Positions 1 through 11,938 of a stretch of 64,000 nucleotides of DNA are shown one piece after another. Every line of letters starts with the position of its first letter. Position 1 is the stretch's first letter. Source of the stretch: Gnetum montanum (taxonomy: Eukaryota > Streptophyta > Gnetopsida > Gnetales > Gnetaceae); contig MNCI01003962.1 of NCBI GenBank assembly GCA_015680685.1, positions 246,821 to 310,820 on the forward strand, written 5' to 3'. Below the pieces are notes generated by a model that did not search any database, had not been told where the DNA came from, and saw nothing but the letters and a program-made list of their open reading frames with translations. The translations under genes and the position numbers were made by a program.

Positions 1-355
1 TTCAAAAATAGATAACCTTGATTTTTTAATTGACAAGCAACCTAGCTATTCAAGTAAAAGATATAATTTTAATGGAATGTCTTCCACAATAAAGGTTATT
101 CAAATATCCCTTGGAATCAATAAACAAATATCAATAGATCAATGTGAAATGTGGGACTAAAAACATACATATCAAAATAGCATTCTATTTGTAATGACAA
201 TCCAAAAAAAAAAACCAATAGCACTCATGTAGTCTAATTGCACCATATGTGTAAAAACAGATGCAATGCATACTTGTTTGGAGTACTTTAAGTAAAATTC
301 AAAGTACTTAATTGTCAACATTGTGAGAAAAGGGTATCTTGTAGCCAATGCTTAC
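1..355. other. Window edge; intronic, no gene seen
   Basis: This stretch lies downstream (on the minus strand) of the exon ending at 356. The GTAAGC-type donor of that exon sits at 351-355, so the segment should begin an intron. I looked for the next exon of the isoleucyl-tRNA synthetase pseudogene and found none before the window edge. The sequence is AT-rich with short A runs. Confidence 0.5.
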
Positions 356-506
356 CAGCATTCCTAGGGATTTTCTAGGGAGTTGTTGTCTAGATAGCTA
401 GACCTACATTTGGGAGAAATTCCTTTAACACTTTAGAAACACCATTAGGTACTTTGACAAGCTTGAAAGTAGCATAGATGCTTTTTGAGATGTGACCTTC
501 TAGGTA
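356..506 (-). pseudogene. IleRS pseudogene exon (YLEGHISKSIY...TTTP*)
   Basis: This 151-bp exon follows a polypyrimidine tract and CAG acceptor and ends at a GTAAGC donor. It reads YLEGHISKSIYATFKLVK and then LAI-stop-TTTP-stop, where the family has LAIWTTTPWTIP. Both tryptophans have become TAG in the context C-TAG. These stops fall in the editing-domain approach, so no full enzyme could be made. The intron up to the next exon (507-912) shows nothing recognisable. Confidence 0.85.
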
Positions 507-912
507 CTGAGAAAGAAAAACAAAACAAATTAAGGACATAAAATAATTCAAGATTACATCTGTTACCAGATTCAGGGTTAGAATATGTTCATAACACCTA
601 ATTATAAACTAATAGCTTGTTAAAACATGTCATGTATTATGAAATCAATTAAGGCATCATGGTAGATGAGAAACCTATTTGAGGAAAGACCTCTTATTGA
701 TAACAAAATAAAATTGAAAATAAATAAACTAAGAAGAAATGGGACATTGTGTTATGCTTAAATTAAATATCAAACAACTTTTGTCTAATTCTCCATGAGG
801 TGGTATCCATAAAGGAAAACATTTAAATAAGTAATGGTATCAACTATCAACTATCAACATAACAAGAGAACGAAAAAGTAATGCTCTCAAAAAATGATGA
901 AAGTAATCAAAC

Positions 913-1020
913 CTTTAATTCAGCCTCAGCAAGTGCAATTTGTGATGAAGGGCTCCAATGAATAGGCTTTCTACCTCTGTATATATGGCCTAGCAAAGCC
1001 ATGCGCCCAAATAATTCAAT
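913..1020 (-). pseudogene. IleRS pseudogene exon (IELFGRM...AEAELK)
   Basis: This 108-bp phase 0-0 exon has acceptor AG at 1021-1022 and donor GT at 911-912. It encodes 36 codons without a stop, including [14 protein letters not shown] and ALAEAELK, the conserved KPVHW-(x)n-ALAEAE block of isoleucyl-tRNA synthetases. Confidence 0.85.
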
Positions 1021-1623
1021 CTGATAGGATCATAAAGGAATCACGTTGATCATCATTTAGATAATGGCATTTCTACTATGTAATAAAACATTTGACATCA
1101 TTTCATAAGTTAGAAAACCTCTTCGATTATTAGCACTTTAATTATTAAGGAAAAAACAACTTAGACATTAATTATAGTTTGTTAATTTAAAATTAAAACA
1201 TGGGGTCATGAAAAAGATTTTAAGCTAGATACACGCAAAAATAATATATCTAGGATAGCCATTTGTAGCAGTGAGAGACTTATGCCTCAACCTAAACCAA
1301 CTGATCTATTCTTGACATGTGACATGTGACTCTAGAATACTCAAGTAAGATTTGACAACCCAAAAAGAGGCTTTGTCTAGAGAATTCAAAGCATCATTAA
1401 TTTCAACAATGAAACAAATTGATTTAAAAGTAGTCATTATACTAAATATGCTATAAGATTATCATAGTTCTAGTTTATCCTTAGTATGATAATGCTTGCT
1501 AATAAAGATTTTTATCTAACACTACCAATGACTGGAAATTACCCTTGTTAGAATGGACCATGAAATCATTAAACTTTTATCTACCACATTTTCCCCTATT
1601 GTAGATACTATTTGTTTGGATGT
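1021..1623. other. Intronic sequence, nothing recognised
   Basis: This is the start of the ~5.4 kb intron between the exons at 913-1020 and 6421-6489. It is AT-rich and I see no coding frame, repeat or RNA signature. Confidence 0.4.
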
Positions 1624-2294
1624 TGTAGTGTCCCACATTTATAAATGTGACCTTAATACTTCTATTAGATACTTAGACTCAAACTTGCTTTGAAGCCTGT
1701 ATATGTTTGCAGATGTGACTAATGCATCTAAGTTAATTCTTTTTATTAGGTGATTTATTAAAATTTATTAATCATTCATAATTTCTTTCAAATATTTATT
1801 ATTTTCAGATAGAAAATATATTTTTATTAACGATGAAATTAAGGAAAATTGGATCCATAATCTAATTTGATGTTTTTTTGGAAATTTTTAATTCACTAAA
1901 TATTTAATTAATGAAATTACATCAAAATTTCAAAGTTTCCATATTGCACTTAAATTTGACAAACTAACTTGATCTCATATGTAGAATATAGATCTATAAT
2001 TATTTTCTTGATTTGAGTCCTAAATTTTGAGATTTTAATAGTAAACGGTTAAAAAAGTACCTTGTGGGCCCATATTTTCTTTGGTTCAATTAAAGTATTG
2101 ATCTGAGCATGGTAGTTATGACATTTGTGCTCTTTTTAACTAACTCAACATGTCTAAAGTTTTATGTATAAAAAGTTTAATATCAATAACTTTTGTTGGC
2201 CAAAATATAGGAATTATAAAAAAAATAAAAAACCAAAACTAAATTAGAAACCCTCTTAGCCTTAAAAAGTTGAAGTGACTTAAAACAAGCAACA

Positions 2295-2580
2295 AAGTGG
2301 GGTTACAAGTGGAACATCAATGAGAAAAAGTATGTAGATTGGTGATGTGTGTTTGATATTAATTTTTGAACATGCTCCTGGTGACATCATTTTTTAATAT
2401 GTTTATAGTCTACTTCATATTGATGGCTGCAAATGAATAAAGGTTGGCCACAAGTGAAAAGTCCATGAGAAAAATTAAGTAAAACAATGATGTGTGCTTG
2501 ACATTACTTTTTGAACATGCTTATGGTGATATCTATTTTTAATATCTGTATTGTGTACTTTGTATTAATGACTAAAAAAA
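2295..2580 (+). repeat. ~145-bp tandem duplication inside LTR copy A
   Basis: Two adjacent blocks share 'acaagtg', 'gatgtgtg', 'ttttgaacatgct' and 'ggtgat' in register; the second starts near 2441. The corresponding part of copy B (about 8,340-8,470) has only one unit, so the duplication arose in copy A or was lost in B. Confidence 0.6.
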
Positions 2581-3370
2581 AGACAAATGGCTCATTTAAT
2601 AGGACCCATGGCTCTCCTAGGTATTGTCACTCTCACTTATATCTCCTTACTTAAGACTTTTCTTGTTCGAATCAAATAATCATCATGTTAGGAATAAAAA
2701 AAGGGATTTTTGGTGGATAGGATGTCCAATCCTTGCCCATTGTGTAACCCCTTGTGCACAAATCTTGCCCAAACCTTGAGGTCATCTTCATCTTGTAAAT
2801 TGTGAATACTTTGCTCTTGTTTTCACCTATTGTCAAGTGGGTCCGACTATGTTAATTTGAGGAGCAAAGGAGATATAGAAAAGAAAAGGTATATGTTCCT
2901 TACTTGTTCTCAGTCTATCTTTTGGACTATCTTGAGTGATCTTGTGAGTGCTTAATTGATGCTTGGGAGGATAAACTTGTTACCACTATTAGAGGCTATT
3001 TGTGGCAAATTTTGGAGAATGTAGAGGTTGATTCTAAGGACTATTTGTCTCTAATGTTCTTAAAGGTTTCTTGCTCCACGATGGGTTTGTTGTTTTGACT
3101 TGATTCTTGATGCTGTTAACTGGATAATAACCCAAGCTTGAAGTGTCTTCTTCTAACCAAAACTGATCAACCCATTTCTAGAGGGTGTATTCTAAACCTT
3201 TGTTGTACCTAAATTATTGGTGATTATTTTTTTTGTCTTGGACATGTTGAGGATTGTTTCATTAGGGCATGTTGGATTTCTTGTGAATTGTGAGTCATGC
3301 ATAGGATCTTTCACTAGTCATAGATATGATTTTTGGCAATAATGTAATGGGCTTATGAGTTAGTATTTTT

Positions 3371-3616
3371 TTGCTTAGTTGGTTAAAGCATGAAACTTGT
3401 GATTCGAAAGTCACAAGTTCAATTCCCATGCTAATCTAACACATTGTAGGGACCATCATTTAAAGTGATGGTAAGTTGTTTGCTTCTCAAGTTCAAAGAC
3501 ATGGGTTTGAGCTTGGGTGCAACCACTTGAAAAGGTTAGGTTCTCACTCATCCACTGAACCTCCGAAGACCTTACTTGGTAGGATGAGCATTGATGCTCT
3601 AGGTGATTATCCTATT
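3371..3616 (+). mobile_element. tRNA-derived SINE inserted in LTR copy A
   Basis: The left end looks like a tRNA gene: an A-box-like TTGCTTAGTTGG at 3371 and a B-box-like AGTTCAATTCC at 3416, 45 bp apart as in a tRNA. A perfect 8-bp inverted repeat (ACTTGTGA/TCACAAGT) lies between them. A ~170-bp non-tRNA body follows. Copy B lacks this whole segment: it reads straight from 'atgagttggttttttct' to 'gagttggtatttcatg'. That empty site supports insertion. Possible short flanking duplications (tattttt / tatttat) are weak. Confidence 0.65.
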
Positions 3617-3648
3617 TATGTGCACTTGGTATTTTATGTTTTTGTGAA

Positions 3649-6420
3649 CATTATTAATGAATGTCCCCCCATCATTCTAGCCAAGTCTGGTGATTTCTTG
3701 TGTGGGCTACAAGATGCTCTAGTCTTGGAGGTACATACTGTGTGACAGCTGAATGGCCAAAGGGTCCATTGAGCATTCATTAAAATAAAAAGGGAATTAT
3801 GTATATTGATGATTGATTGTGTCTTTTTCATGATGAAAAGTGGAGTGGACAAGTTTTGTTTTGTTGAGCATTGTCATGGTCACTTTTGTGGGATTTGTTG
3901 AGAGAGTTGTCAAGTCCCAATTTATTGTTAACTGGTCCTTTGTTTAAGCTCACATTTCTCTCAATGTGAAAATATGAAGCTACAAAATTTAATAATGAAG
4001 ATTCCAAAACTTTGGCACCATGTTAATCCTTCATGGTAATCAAGCTTGGTACATTTCAGATTTTTGTTGTTCTCTCTTTTAAATTTGGCATACGATTACA
4101 TGGAATTTACTTATTTTGTTTGCTTCAAATTAGAATTTAGTTCCTTGATTATGATGATTCCTAGTTTAGAGACAGAACTTGCTAAAAATAGAGGGAAAAT
4201 CAGAGCGTGAAAGAGAACAACATTTGATGTCCCCTTTTATACTGTATAGGCTTTCAGTTGTCATGGAACTTCTAAGGTCTATGTGAAGTTCTTTATAAGC
4301 CATTAGGGAAAGAAGACAAATTCAGATTCTTTTAGAGAAGAAAATTCAGATCATAGAATTCCGTATGATAGAGGAAAGCACTGTTTAATTCCTATTACCT
4401 TTTTTGAATTGTGAAAAAAAAAATCAACCATAATCTTTGGTGTGAAACATGAACAGACCTTGTTGTTGCAATTAAAAAAGAAATAAAAAAAACAAAGTGT
4501 TGTTTCCCCTTTTACATTTTCAAAACTTGAGAAAACAAAAGAAACAAAATAATCATCCAATTTCCCAATCCATAGAACTTCATCTCCTAATGAATGCTAA
4601 GACAAAATATAGAAATTTTTGATCATGATACCTCTTCCTTGTTTCATGTGTTTGTGCTCTAGCTAACATTTGAAAAGTAGATTCCAAAGTTGTTTTCTTT
4701 CTATCAGAATGGATGAAAGTTGCAATATGAAATATTAAAAGTTTCTTAAAGTATTTTCTTGAAATGCTAATGACAATGCATTGTAAATTTTGTCGTAGTT
4801 AGACTTTCCTTTTATGCAAGCAATTCATTATTCATTTATTCTTGTTTTTATGTACTAATCCCTAAATTTACCAGAAAAAATTTTCTTTTATGTGGACAAA
4901 GAAGAGGAAGAAAATATACAAGTATGTTTACTTGCCTTTTATAAAACTAAACTAGTAACTAGGAAAATGATGCATTTGGTTGGTGTGCCTTCTATGAAGT
5001 ATGTACCATTTTAGGGGACCTTAAATACTTTTTTGAATAATATATTCATTTCCCTACCCTGAATGGATGGGTTGCATTATTTATTTTCTTATAAACACCC
5101 TACCTTAGAAGTAGAAATAAGCACCACTATCCAACCCTACATATATATATGTTTACCTAGGCATAATATCCTGAGTTGTTGGACCCATGAGGTTGACTTG
5201 CACAACACCCGAAGGTTTTCAATGATCCAAGCATGATTCATAAGTGTGTACCCACCTCACATATGATCCCTAGTCACCTATCTTGGGGTTATATGAAAGC
5301 GTATTCTAAAAATAATAGTTAAGTCAAGCCTTATTTGTGTAGTATAGAAAATAAAAACTAGCTCAACTCACAACTAGATGGCAACCAGATTTTTCAAGTT
5401 AGAGAGCCCTCAATGTGAGAATGCAACACCACATTGCATAGGCAATGTTTTTGAAGCCTATATATTTTTCATCCCTAGGAATTTTTAAAGCCTTTATAAA
5501 TTAAATTATCTTGTTTAGTGAAAACATAGTAGAAAATTCAAATAACATCCAACCACATTCATTAGTGTTACTTGTAAAACAAAACTTGAAACAGGTGATG
5601 AGAAGTGACAGTCACCACCTTTGGCTAAGCAACTCTTTGAGTTATCATAGTACTAGTGAAGATTGATAATACACAATTGATTCATAATTGTTAGAATTAT
5701 GAAAAGTAGAAAAAGTTCTATGTCATCAACATGTTAAGGTCAATGAAGGTTAGAAGTCACCTAGGCCTTGCAATCAACCTACCATTATGTTGTCATACTC
5801 TTATTAGTTGCTAAAGTCTAGCTTGATGTTTTGAAAATTTTGGAAAAGAAAGGTTGATTATGAAGGCTCCTATAGATTCCATTGAATATAGGTTTCTCTC
5901 ACTCAGTTTAACTCCAAATTCACTAGTTTTCTTTTTTTTTTAAATTTACTTGTACTTTATACCAATAGTATTGTAGCTCAACCAATAATTTCTTAGCCTA
6001 AAAAACTACGTGCATGATCATTAGATTTCACTAGCACTAAATTTAATCTCATTCAACTTTTCAAACAATTAGCATTTCCACAAACCGATTATGGTTCACC
6101 TTTTCCTTGTCAATACTCACAAACCATGCAACCCTTGAAATCCTGTGGATTAACAATGGCAAATCTTTTACATCAGAAACTGTGCTGCACTTGTAATTCA
6201 AATATGGAATAAAAACAGTATGCTAAAATACACCAGTGGACTATATTTGCATCCTTCTAGACATAATACCAGAGTATTGGCATTGTCAAGGCATTTGGTC
6301 CCTAAGCAATCTGCCTTTAAAATTATATCTATTGAAATAAAGAATACATGCTATAGATTACAATAGTCTAAGAAATATGAAGGGGGCAATCTATAAGCAA
6401 AGAAAAATAATTTGCTGAAC
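3649..6420. other. Intronic sequence, nothing recognised
   Basis: About 2.8 kb of AT-rich sequence remains in the large intron of the IleRS pseudogene. Short open stretches exist (for example 4351-4560), but none shows family motifs or codon character beyond chance. I see no TE protein, LTR or RNA gene here. Confidence 0.4.
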
Positions 6421-6489
6421 CTGTGCAACTTCATGATCTAGAGAAAGTGTCAAATAAGGATTATCCTAGTCGCCCCACACTCCATATCT
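6421..6489 (-). pseudogene. IleRS pseudogene exon (RYGVWGD*DNPYLTL...VAQ)
   Basis: This 69-bp exon gives 23 codons that join in phase to both neighbours: RYGVWGD, a TAG where Trp is expected, then DNPYLTLSLDHEVAQ. The donor is GT at 6419-6420. The bases before the exon read GCAA where a GCAG acceptor is expected, a G-to-A change that destroys the splice site. The stop has the context C-TAG, as expected from CTGG. Confidence 0.8.
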
Positions 6490-6845
6490 TTGCAGCAGAT
6501 AATAGATATGACTTGAAATACAGCTTGAAAAACTGTTATCTAACATCACAAAAATAGCTTACGTAATCATTATTCAATGAAGAATAACACAAATAAATAA
6601 AATCATATTTTCTTGTTTTAATAAATAAAATGAATGTCAATGAGGTGGTAACAAACCAGCTAATTTGTTTGTTTATCAACCAACAAGTTGCAAACACAAG
6701 TTATGATGGGGGCATTGTAATACCTATGTTTCATGTAAATGTGATTTTAGTTCTAGAAAGGTACAAAGGAACACCTCAATTCCCTTAATTTTGGGTAATG
6801 GCACACTCCATGCTAACATTTATAAGCTTTTAACACCACAAATAC

Positions 6846-6958
6846 CTTAAAGGAATTACGTTGAATGTTGATAGTCTTCAAGGAAAATGTAGCAGCCTTT
6901 TTTCTCAATTTCAAAGGTGTTAAGTCCTTCCTTGCTTCTGGCTCCATGGATTGCAAAA
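6846..6958 (-). pseudogene. IleRS pseudogene exon (VLQSM...NSFK)
   Basis: The exon is 113 bp with acceptor AG at 6959-6960 and donor GT at 6844-6845. Its first two bases complete a split Val codon; the reading then runs without a stop through LQSMEPEARKDLTPLKLR to NSFK. It matches the segment after the HIGH-like region of plant organellar IleRS. The intron between it and the next exon (6490-6845) is 356 bp and I see nothing else in it. Confidence 0.8.
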
Positions 6959-7076
6959 CTATAGCCACAATGAAATTAAATTTAATAAATAGGTTTTGGA
7001 CATGTTGGAATGTTCAGCATTATTTCAAACCAACAAAAAAATTGTTAGTTGTACATTTGAATAAAAAACATGGCTT

Positions 7077-7094
7077 AAACAACTATGCATAAGT
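7077..7094 (+). repeat. 18-bp target-site duplication, left copy (RTE)
   Basis: AAACAACTATGCATAAGT here is identical to 28459-28476. The two copies bracket the 5' endonuclease part and the 3' end of an RTE LINE, so they mark one insertion now stretched to 21.4 kb by later nested elements. Confidence 0.85.
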
Positions 7095-7148
7095 GGTTGT
7101 TGAACATAAGAGGTGGGAGATAGGATGGCAATATGCAACATAGGCTAA

Positions 7149-7706
7149 TTAATAGAGAAGACCAACAAAATTATGAATTTGATGACAAGGAGACAAGTCA
7201 ACATAGCTTGCTTGTAGGAAACTAAGTGGAAGGGAGAGAAAGCAATGGACATTAGTAAAGGATTTAAGCTCTTTTATTGTGGATGGAGAGACAACTTTAG
7301 AAATGGAGTACAGAGAGTGGTTGATCAAAAATTGAAGGATAAAGTAGTTAAAATGACTAGACAAGGTGATATGATCATGGACATTAAGCTTATCTTGAAA
7401 AAAGAAGTTATTAATTAATATCCTTAGTGTCTATGCAGCTCAGGTTGATTCGAATGATCATGTTAACAGAACTTTATAGGATTTTAAAAATGCACTTGTG
7501 CAACAAATATCAAAGCATAAAAGTATCCTTATTGGAGGAGATTTCAAAGGGACATGTGGAAACAACAAGAACAAGTTATGAAAGGGTCACAAAGGGCACA
7601 TCAAAGATAGAAATGAGATAGTAAAGTCTATTCTCAAGTTCACTCAAGCCTATGATCTTCTAATAGCTAATAGCTATTTCAAGAAAAAATTTGAATACTT
7701 AATGAC
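7149..7706 (+). pseudogene. RTE endonuclease fragment
   Basis: This encodes the apurinic/apyrimidinic-type endonuclease of an RTE LINE (often annotated as 'craniofacial development protein 2-like' in plants). Visible motifs are VNIACLQETKW, LFYCGWRDNFRNGVQRVV, ILSVYAAQV, ILIGGDFKG and AYDLLIANSYFKK, in two frames. The Glu of QETKW and the Asp of GGDF belong to the known active site. The frame is cut by the copia insertion. Confidence 0.8.
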
Positions 7707-10112
7707 TATACTACCTCGCATTTATACATGTGACCTTAATACTCTATTTTATATCTTGTAAGTAATTAAATACTTAGACTTGAACTTGTTTTGAAGCTTG
7801 TGTATGTGTCTAATACTTCTAAGTTGATATGAAAACTTTTGATTCTATGATTTAGTTACTATTTATGCATAATTATTGAAATTAATGAAAATAGAATCCA
7901 TGTTTTATTTTTGTGTTTTAGTGGAAATTTTAATTTATTTACATATTTAATTCCTAAAATTATATAAAAAGTTCAGAGTTATCAAATTACACTCAAATTT
8001 GGTGGACTAGCTTGATTTTACATGTAAAGTATAAATCTATAATTATTTTCTTCATTTGGCTTCTAAATTTTAAAATTTTAATGTTGAACAATAAAAAAAG
8101 AGCATTGCAAGCCTATACTTTCTTTGGTTCAATGAAATTTTTAATTTTTTCCTAGGTAGCTATGGCATGTTTGTGTTTGTTTTTACTAGCTCAAAATGTG
8201 TAAAACATCATATGTGTAAAAGCTTTATATTAGTGTCTTTTACTAGCCAAAATATGGAAATTGTGAAAAATAGACAAAGGGCCAAAAATAAATTAAAAAC
8301 CCTCTTAGCATTATGAATTTAAAATGACTTTAAAAAAGTTTAAATTGTGGGGCATAAGTGAAAAGTCAATGAGAAAACTAGGTAGAATGGTAATGTATTC
8401 TTGATGTTACTTTTTGGACATTATCATGATAACATCTACTTTTAATATGTATCTTGTTTACTTCATATTAATTGCTAAGAAAAGATTATAAGAATTTATT
8501 TAATAGGAAATTGAAACTTTCTTGGGTGTTATCACTCTCACATGTCCACTCACTCATGATGTTGCTTGTCCAAGTTAAGTAGCCATCATGTCATGAATAA
8601 AACACATTTTTGACAAATATGCTGTCTAGACTTCTCCATTATATAAACTTCTATATACAAGTCTTTGCCCAAGCCATGAGGTCTCCTTCATCTTATTAAT
8701 TATGGGGATTTTTCTTTTGTTTTACTTTATTTACCAAGTAAGGAGAGACTATGCTAGTTTGATGAGTAAGAAAGAGAGAGAGAGAAAGGAGAACATAAGG
8801 CTTTTCCTTGCTTATTTTAGCCTTGTCTTTTTTGTAGCTAAACCTAGGGCTAATCTTGTATGGTTGGGAAGTTGCTACTATTGGCTCACTTGGGGTTGTT
8901 TTGAAAGGTTGTTCTAGTTAAACCTTAACTTGTGTGTGACTAATTTGTGGGACTTTAGTGATTGATTTTTGTTGCTCCTCTAACTTGATATTTTTAGGTT
9001 GTTAGCTAAGCATCAACCCAAGCCATTACAAGTAGGTATGTTTTTATATTCTTCAGCAACTCTAATTATTAGGATCCATATTCTGACAATATTCTTAATC
9101 TTCATATTATTAACTTAATAATTTTATCACATTCATGCTCTTTGCAAATCTCATTTGTAAGGATTCTTAAGTGACCTTATTCCTTATAACCATTACTTGT
9201 AACTTTCATTGTTACTAATTATATTCTTCAATTTAACTCTTCTTTGACTATGGTGCTTCATTAAGTTCCTCCCAAACTTTAATTGCACCAACTTCTTTAT
9301 ACTTTGTGTTAAGTTACTCTTGTCTTAGCTTATCACCTTATGAAACACTTCTTCATAAGTCTTGTTCTTCCTTTTCCATTGGAACCTTCTAGATGGTCTT
9401 CTCTTCTTCTTTAAGAAATTGAACAAGGTTACATTGGGCAAAAACTAGATCCTACACTACAAGGATCATACCTATCTCCTACAAAACTTATCAATTTTTC
9501 AGATGGAACTGATAAACTTCTTCATCATCTTAGTATTCCTAATCAATCAGATACTAAGAGATATTCCAATACGAATTATTTTGAATTATTTCTTGAATAA
9601 AGTCTACTTATTATTCTGAGACTTCATTTTTTAACATACTTATTTTTTCTTGGTATTCTTCCACTTCTTCTATGTTTCCTCATCACACTTCTCACTTTTT
9701 CATAAATCTTAGCCTAAACTTTATTTTCATAAAGAGTCATGACTGTTCTCAAGATTATTCATATATTTACGAATAGAAGTTCTTACAAATTGCTTAACTT
9801 GATTTGTTATTGCTTACAAGACTCATGATTGGACTTTAAGTGTTATTATATAATCAACACAAGCATGACATGTGTTGTCATAGATATGTGTATTTCAAAC
9901 CTTTATTACATCTTAATTATTAATAATTATTTGTTGTTTTGTCTTGGACAAGTTGAATATTATTTCATGAGGGAATGTGGAAGTTTTTTGTGAATTGTGA
10001 GTTATGCATGGTCTCTTTGATAAATCATCGATTTGAATTTGAGGCATGAATGTATTGGGTTTATGAGTTGGTTTTTTCTATGTAGAGTTGGTATTTCATG
10101 TTTTTTTTATGG
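7707..10112 (-). mobile_element. LTR-like block, copy B (3' LTR of the copia element)
   Basis: It is homologous to copy A at 1,624-3,648. It is longer because about 0.6 kb (roughly 9,050-9,900) has no match in A. It abuts the RTE endonuclease fragment at the left. Inner boundary is approximate; 10,113-10,956 should hold the remaining LTR or untranslated sequence before the copia stop, and shows nothing else I can name. Confidence 0.6.
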
Positions 10113-10956
10113 TCATGTGTTTGTTGAACTGAATAGTCCTTTACTTATAGAATCGTAAACATTAAAAGTTATTGTAAAAGTTAGAATAATTATTTTTTAC
10201 AAAATATAATACAATTAATAGAAAGTTTTTTAAAATCAACCCACATGTTTGTGAATTGAGTGAACTTCCTTTTGCACGTCTATGGAAGAATGTCTTGTGA
10301 ATGGTCTTCACATTCAATCTTTTTCTTTCTTGAATATACCATTATTCCACCATTCCTTTTTTCATTCATAGCTATGATTGTTTTGGTACCTATGACGTCT
10401 CTTTTATATATACATGTCCTCATGCATTACACACTTACTTGATGTACTTCTTCAAGAACATGGTCTCTTCTTTGGAGTTCATGCTCCATTTTAACTTCTT
10501 GTACCATCATTTCTTTGCTTCTTTGGATCCTATGAGTCTTCATAACTATCATCCTTTTCTTAGCTAACCATTGTTAGTCTTTTTCTTCATTTGCTTTTGT
10601 ATAAATTATTTTTCTTTTACTTGGATCCTTTGAATCTTTATATGTTCTACCCATGGATAGTTCTTAATCTTTTGTTGTTTATATGGAATGCAAATATTAT
10701 TCTGGTTGCATCAATAGATTAATGCTTCTTTCATTCTTCAAATAGAATGATTTTAATTTTTTTTCATTATAGTGAATTGGTATTCATACATTCCACCTCA
10801 ATTCATAATTCATGGAAAAATTCTACCAAATAAGAAGTGAAACTAACAAACAAGGAATCTAAAATTGAAGGGGCTCATCTACCAATTGTATTCCATTCTT
10901 TGTAATTCCATATCCTTTATCTAGTTATTTTTCATGATTAGTCTCATCCTCACTTC

Positions 10957-11933
10957 TTAGTTGGAAGATTTCCCTAAGGCTAGGAACTGTTGAAATATGA
11001 GGAAGTTAGCTTTTGGCAATGGTTTTGTTTTGTTTTTTTATTTTTTCGGAAGGTCAAGTAAATTGTATTAACAAAATAAACATTTGGTACAAAATGCATA
11101 TTTACAACAGAGACCCCAACCAAAAATGGGGCAAGATCTCCTTACAACAAGCCCTTCCCTAGCCTATACACACATAGTAAACACAACAACCATGAATTTG
11201 AAGCAACCAAGACCAAAACTAGGTAGAGAACAAGCCCAACCCAACCCAGACCCAACCCCCACACCCAAATAGGACACACCCTCAAACACAAACAAGGAAG
11301 AAATGAGCCCCCTAAACATGGTGGGGAAGAGAAGAACAAGTGCACTAGCAGGCAATCTTGAAGTGGACCTGATCTAAAATTGCTTTGAGCTACATAGAGG
11401 TAATGGTTTTGTTAAACCATCAACTTTCTATGATTTAGTGTAAATATAGTTCAATATAATGAACTTCTTTTCATACATTTATTATAAAACATGCATGTCA
11501 ACTTCAATATGTTTGTTGCTTTCATGATAAATGGGATTTTGGATAATCTTCATAGCTGCTTTATTATCACAACATATAATAATTGGTTTTGATAATATTA
11601 TCCCAATTTCTTCAAACAATTTATCAAAGCACATCATGTCTCTTAATGTTTCTTGCATGGCTCTATATTTAGCTTCCATTGAAGACATTGACACTCTCTT
11701 CTGCTTGATATTGCCCCAATTTAATGTTGATGATCCCAATTGTATTACAAATCAAGTTCTTGTTTGTTGACTTATTGGATCTCCCACCTAATCTACATCT
11801 AACTAAGATGTTACCTGAGCTTCTTGTCATTTGCATACTATAGAATAATATTTATAGTACATTTATCATATTTCAAAATTTTCATTCCAACCTTCATATG
11901 TGCTTTCATTGGATTCAGCATCTTTAATGCTAA
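10957..11933 (-). pseudogene. Copia RNase H and C-terminus
   Basis: This continues the copia frame after the Athila insertion with NPMKAHMKVGMKILKY. The RNase H signature follows: DVD.VGDP, LGSSTLNWGNIKQKRVSMSS, MEAKYRAMQE, CDNKAAMKI and KHIEVDMH. It continues with ELNY-like and GLTKPLPKANF to a TAA at 10957-10959. An L1 tail is inserted between GLTKPL and PKANF, yet the flanking codons still join. Confidence 0.85.
11030..11398 (-). mobile_element. 5'-truncated L1-type LINE tail inserted in copia RNase H
   Basis: The insert is 369 bp, flanked by GGCAATGGTTTTGTT (11015-11029) and GGTAATGGTTTTGTT (11399-11413), 15 bp with one mismatch. On the minus strand it ends with 'aatacaatttacttgacctt' and an A-rich tail, typical of plant L1 3' ends. 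It is more GC-rich than its surroundings, and the open stretches in it are accidental. Confidence 0.75.
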
Positions 11934-11938
11934 TACAT
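11934..11938 (+). repeat. 5-bp target duplication TACAT, left (Athila)
   Basis: TACAT here matches 24426-24430. The two sites bound the Athila element, and the interrupted copia codons join across them. Confidence 0.85.

Larger units (their letters stand above)
1624..3648 (+). mobile_element. LTR-like repeat, copy A (probable solo LTR of a copia-type family)
   Basis: This block aligns along its length with the one at 7,707-10,112. Shared landmarks in the same order are a start near TGTAGTGTCCCACATTTATA, 'ctataattattttctt', 'cctcttagc', the block around 'actctcac', and an end near 'gtgaattgtgagt' and 'ttggtattt'. No protein domain lies between it and flanking intron, so a solo LTR is the simplest reading. 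It carries an internal tandem duplication and a SINE that copy B lacks. The 3' boundary is approximate and no clear target-site duplication was found. Confidence 0.6.
356..6958 (-). pseudogene. Isoleucyl-tRNA synthetase (organellar type) pseudogene, four exons visible
   Basis: Four minus-strand exons in the correct order and phase encode consecutive parts of a bacterial/organellar-type isoleucine-tRNA ligase, the class I enzyme that charges tRNA-Ile. The run begins VLQSMEPEARKDLTPLKLR, continues with YGVWGD.DNPYLTL and [20 protein letters not shown], and ends YLEGHISKSIYATFKLVK...LAI.TTTP. Introns are retained, so this is a duplicated gene, not a retrocopy. Three tryptophans are TAG stops (one in the third exon from the 5' side, two... 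see exon entries) and one acceptor has changed from AG to AA. The exons further 5' and 3' are not in view. One intron contains an LTR repeat with a SINE, and an RTE element with nested LTR elements lies just 5' of the first visible exon. Known: plant organellar IleRS has these motifs. Inferred: non-functional. Confidence 0.85.

Noticed and set aside
3371-3441. Possible functional tRNA gene
   Set aside because: The box spacing fits, but the T-stem does not pair well, no acceptor stem closes it, and a filled/empty comparison shows it is the head of a ~246-bp insert.
1624-10112. Copies A and B as the two LTRs of one element
   Set aside because: The DNA between them holds IleRS exons and the RTE endonuclease, not a retrotransposon interior, and B adjoins the minus-strand copia coding region instead.
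11142-11355. Overlapping open frames on both strands in a GC-richer patch
   Set aside because: They lie in the 3' tail of a truncated L1 insertion and show no protein motif.
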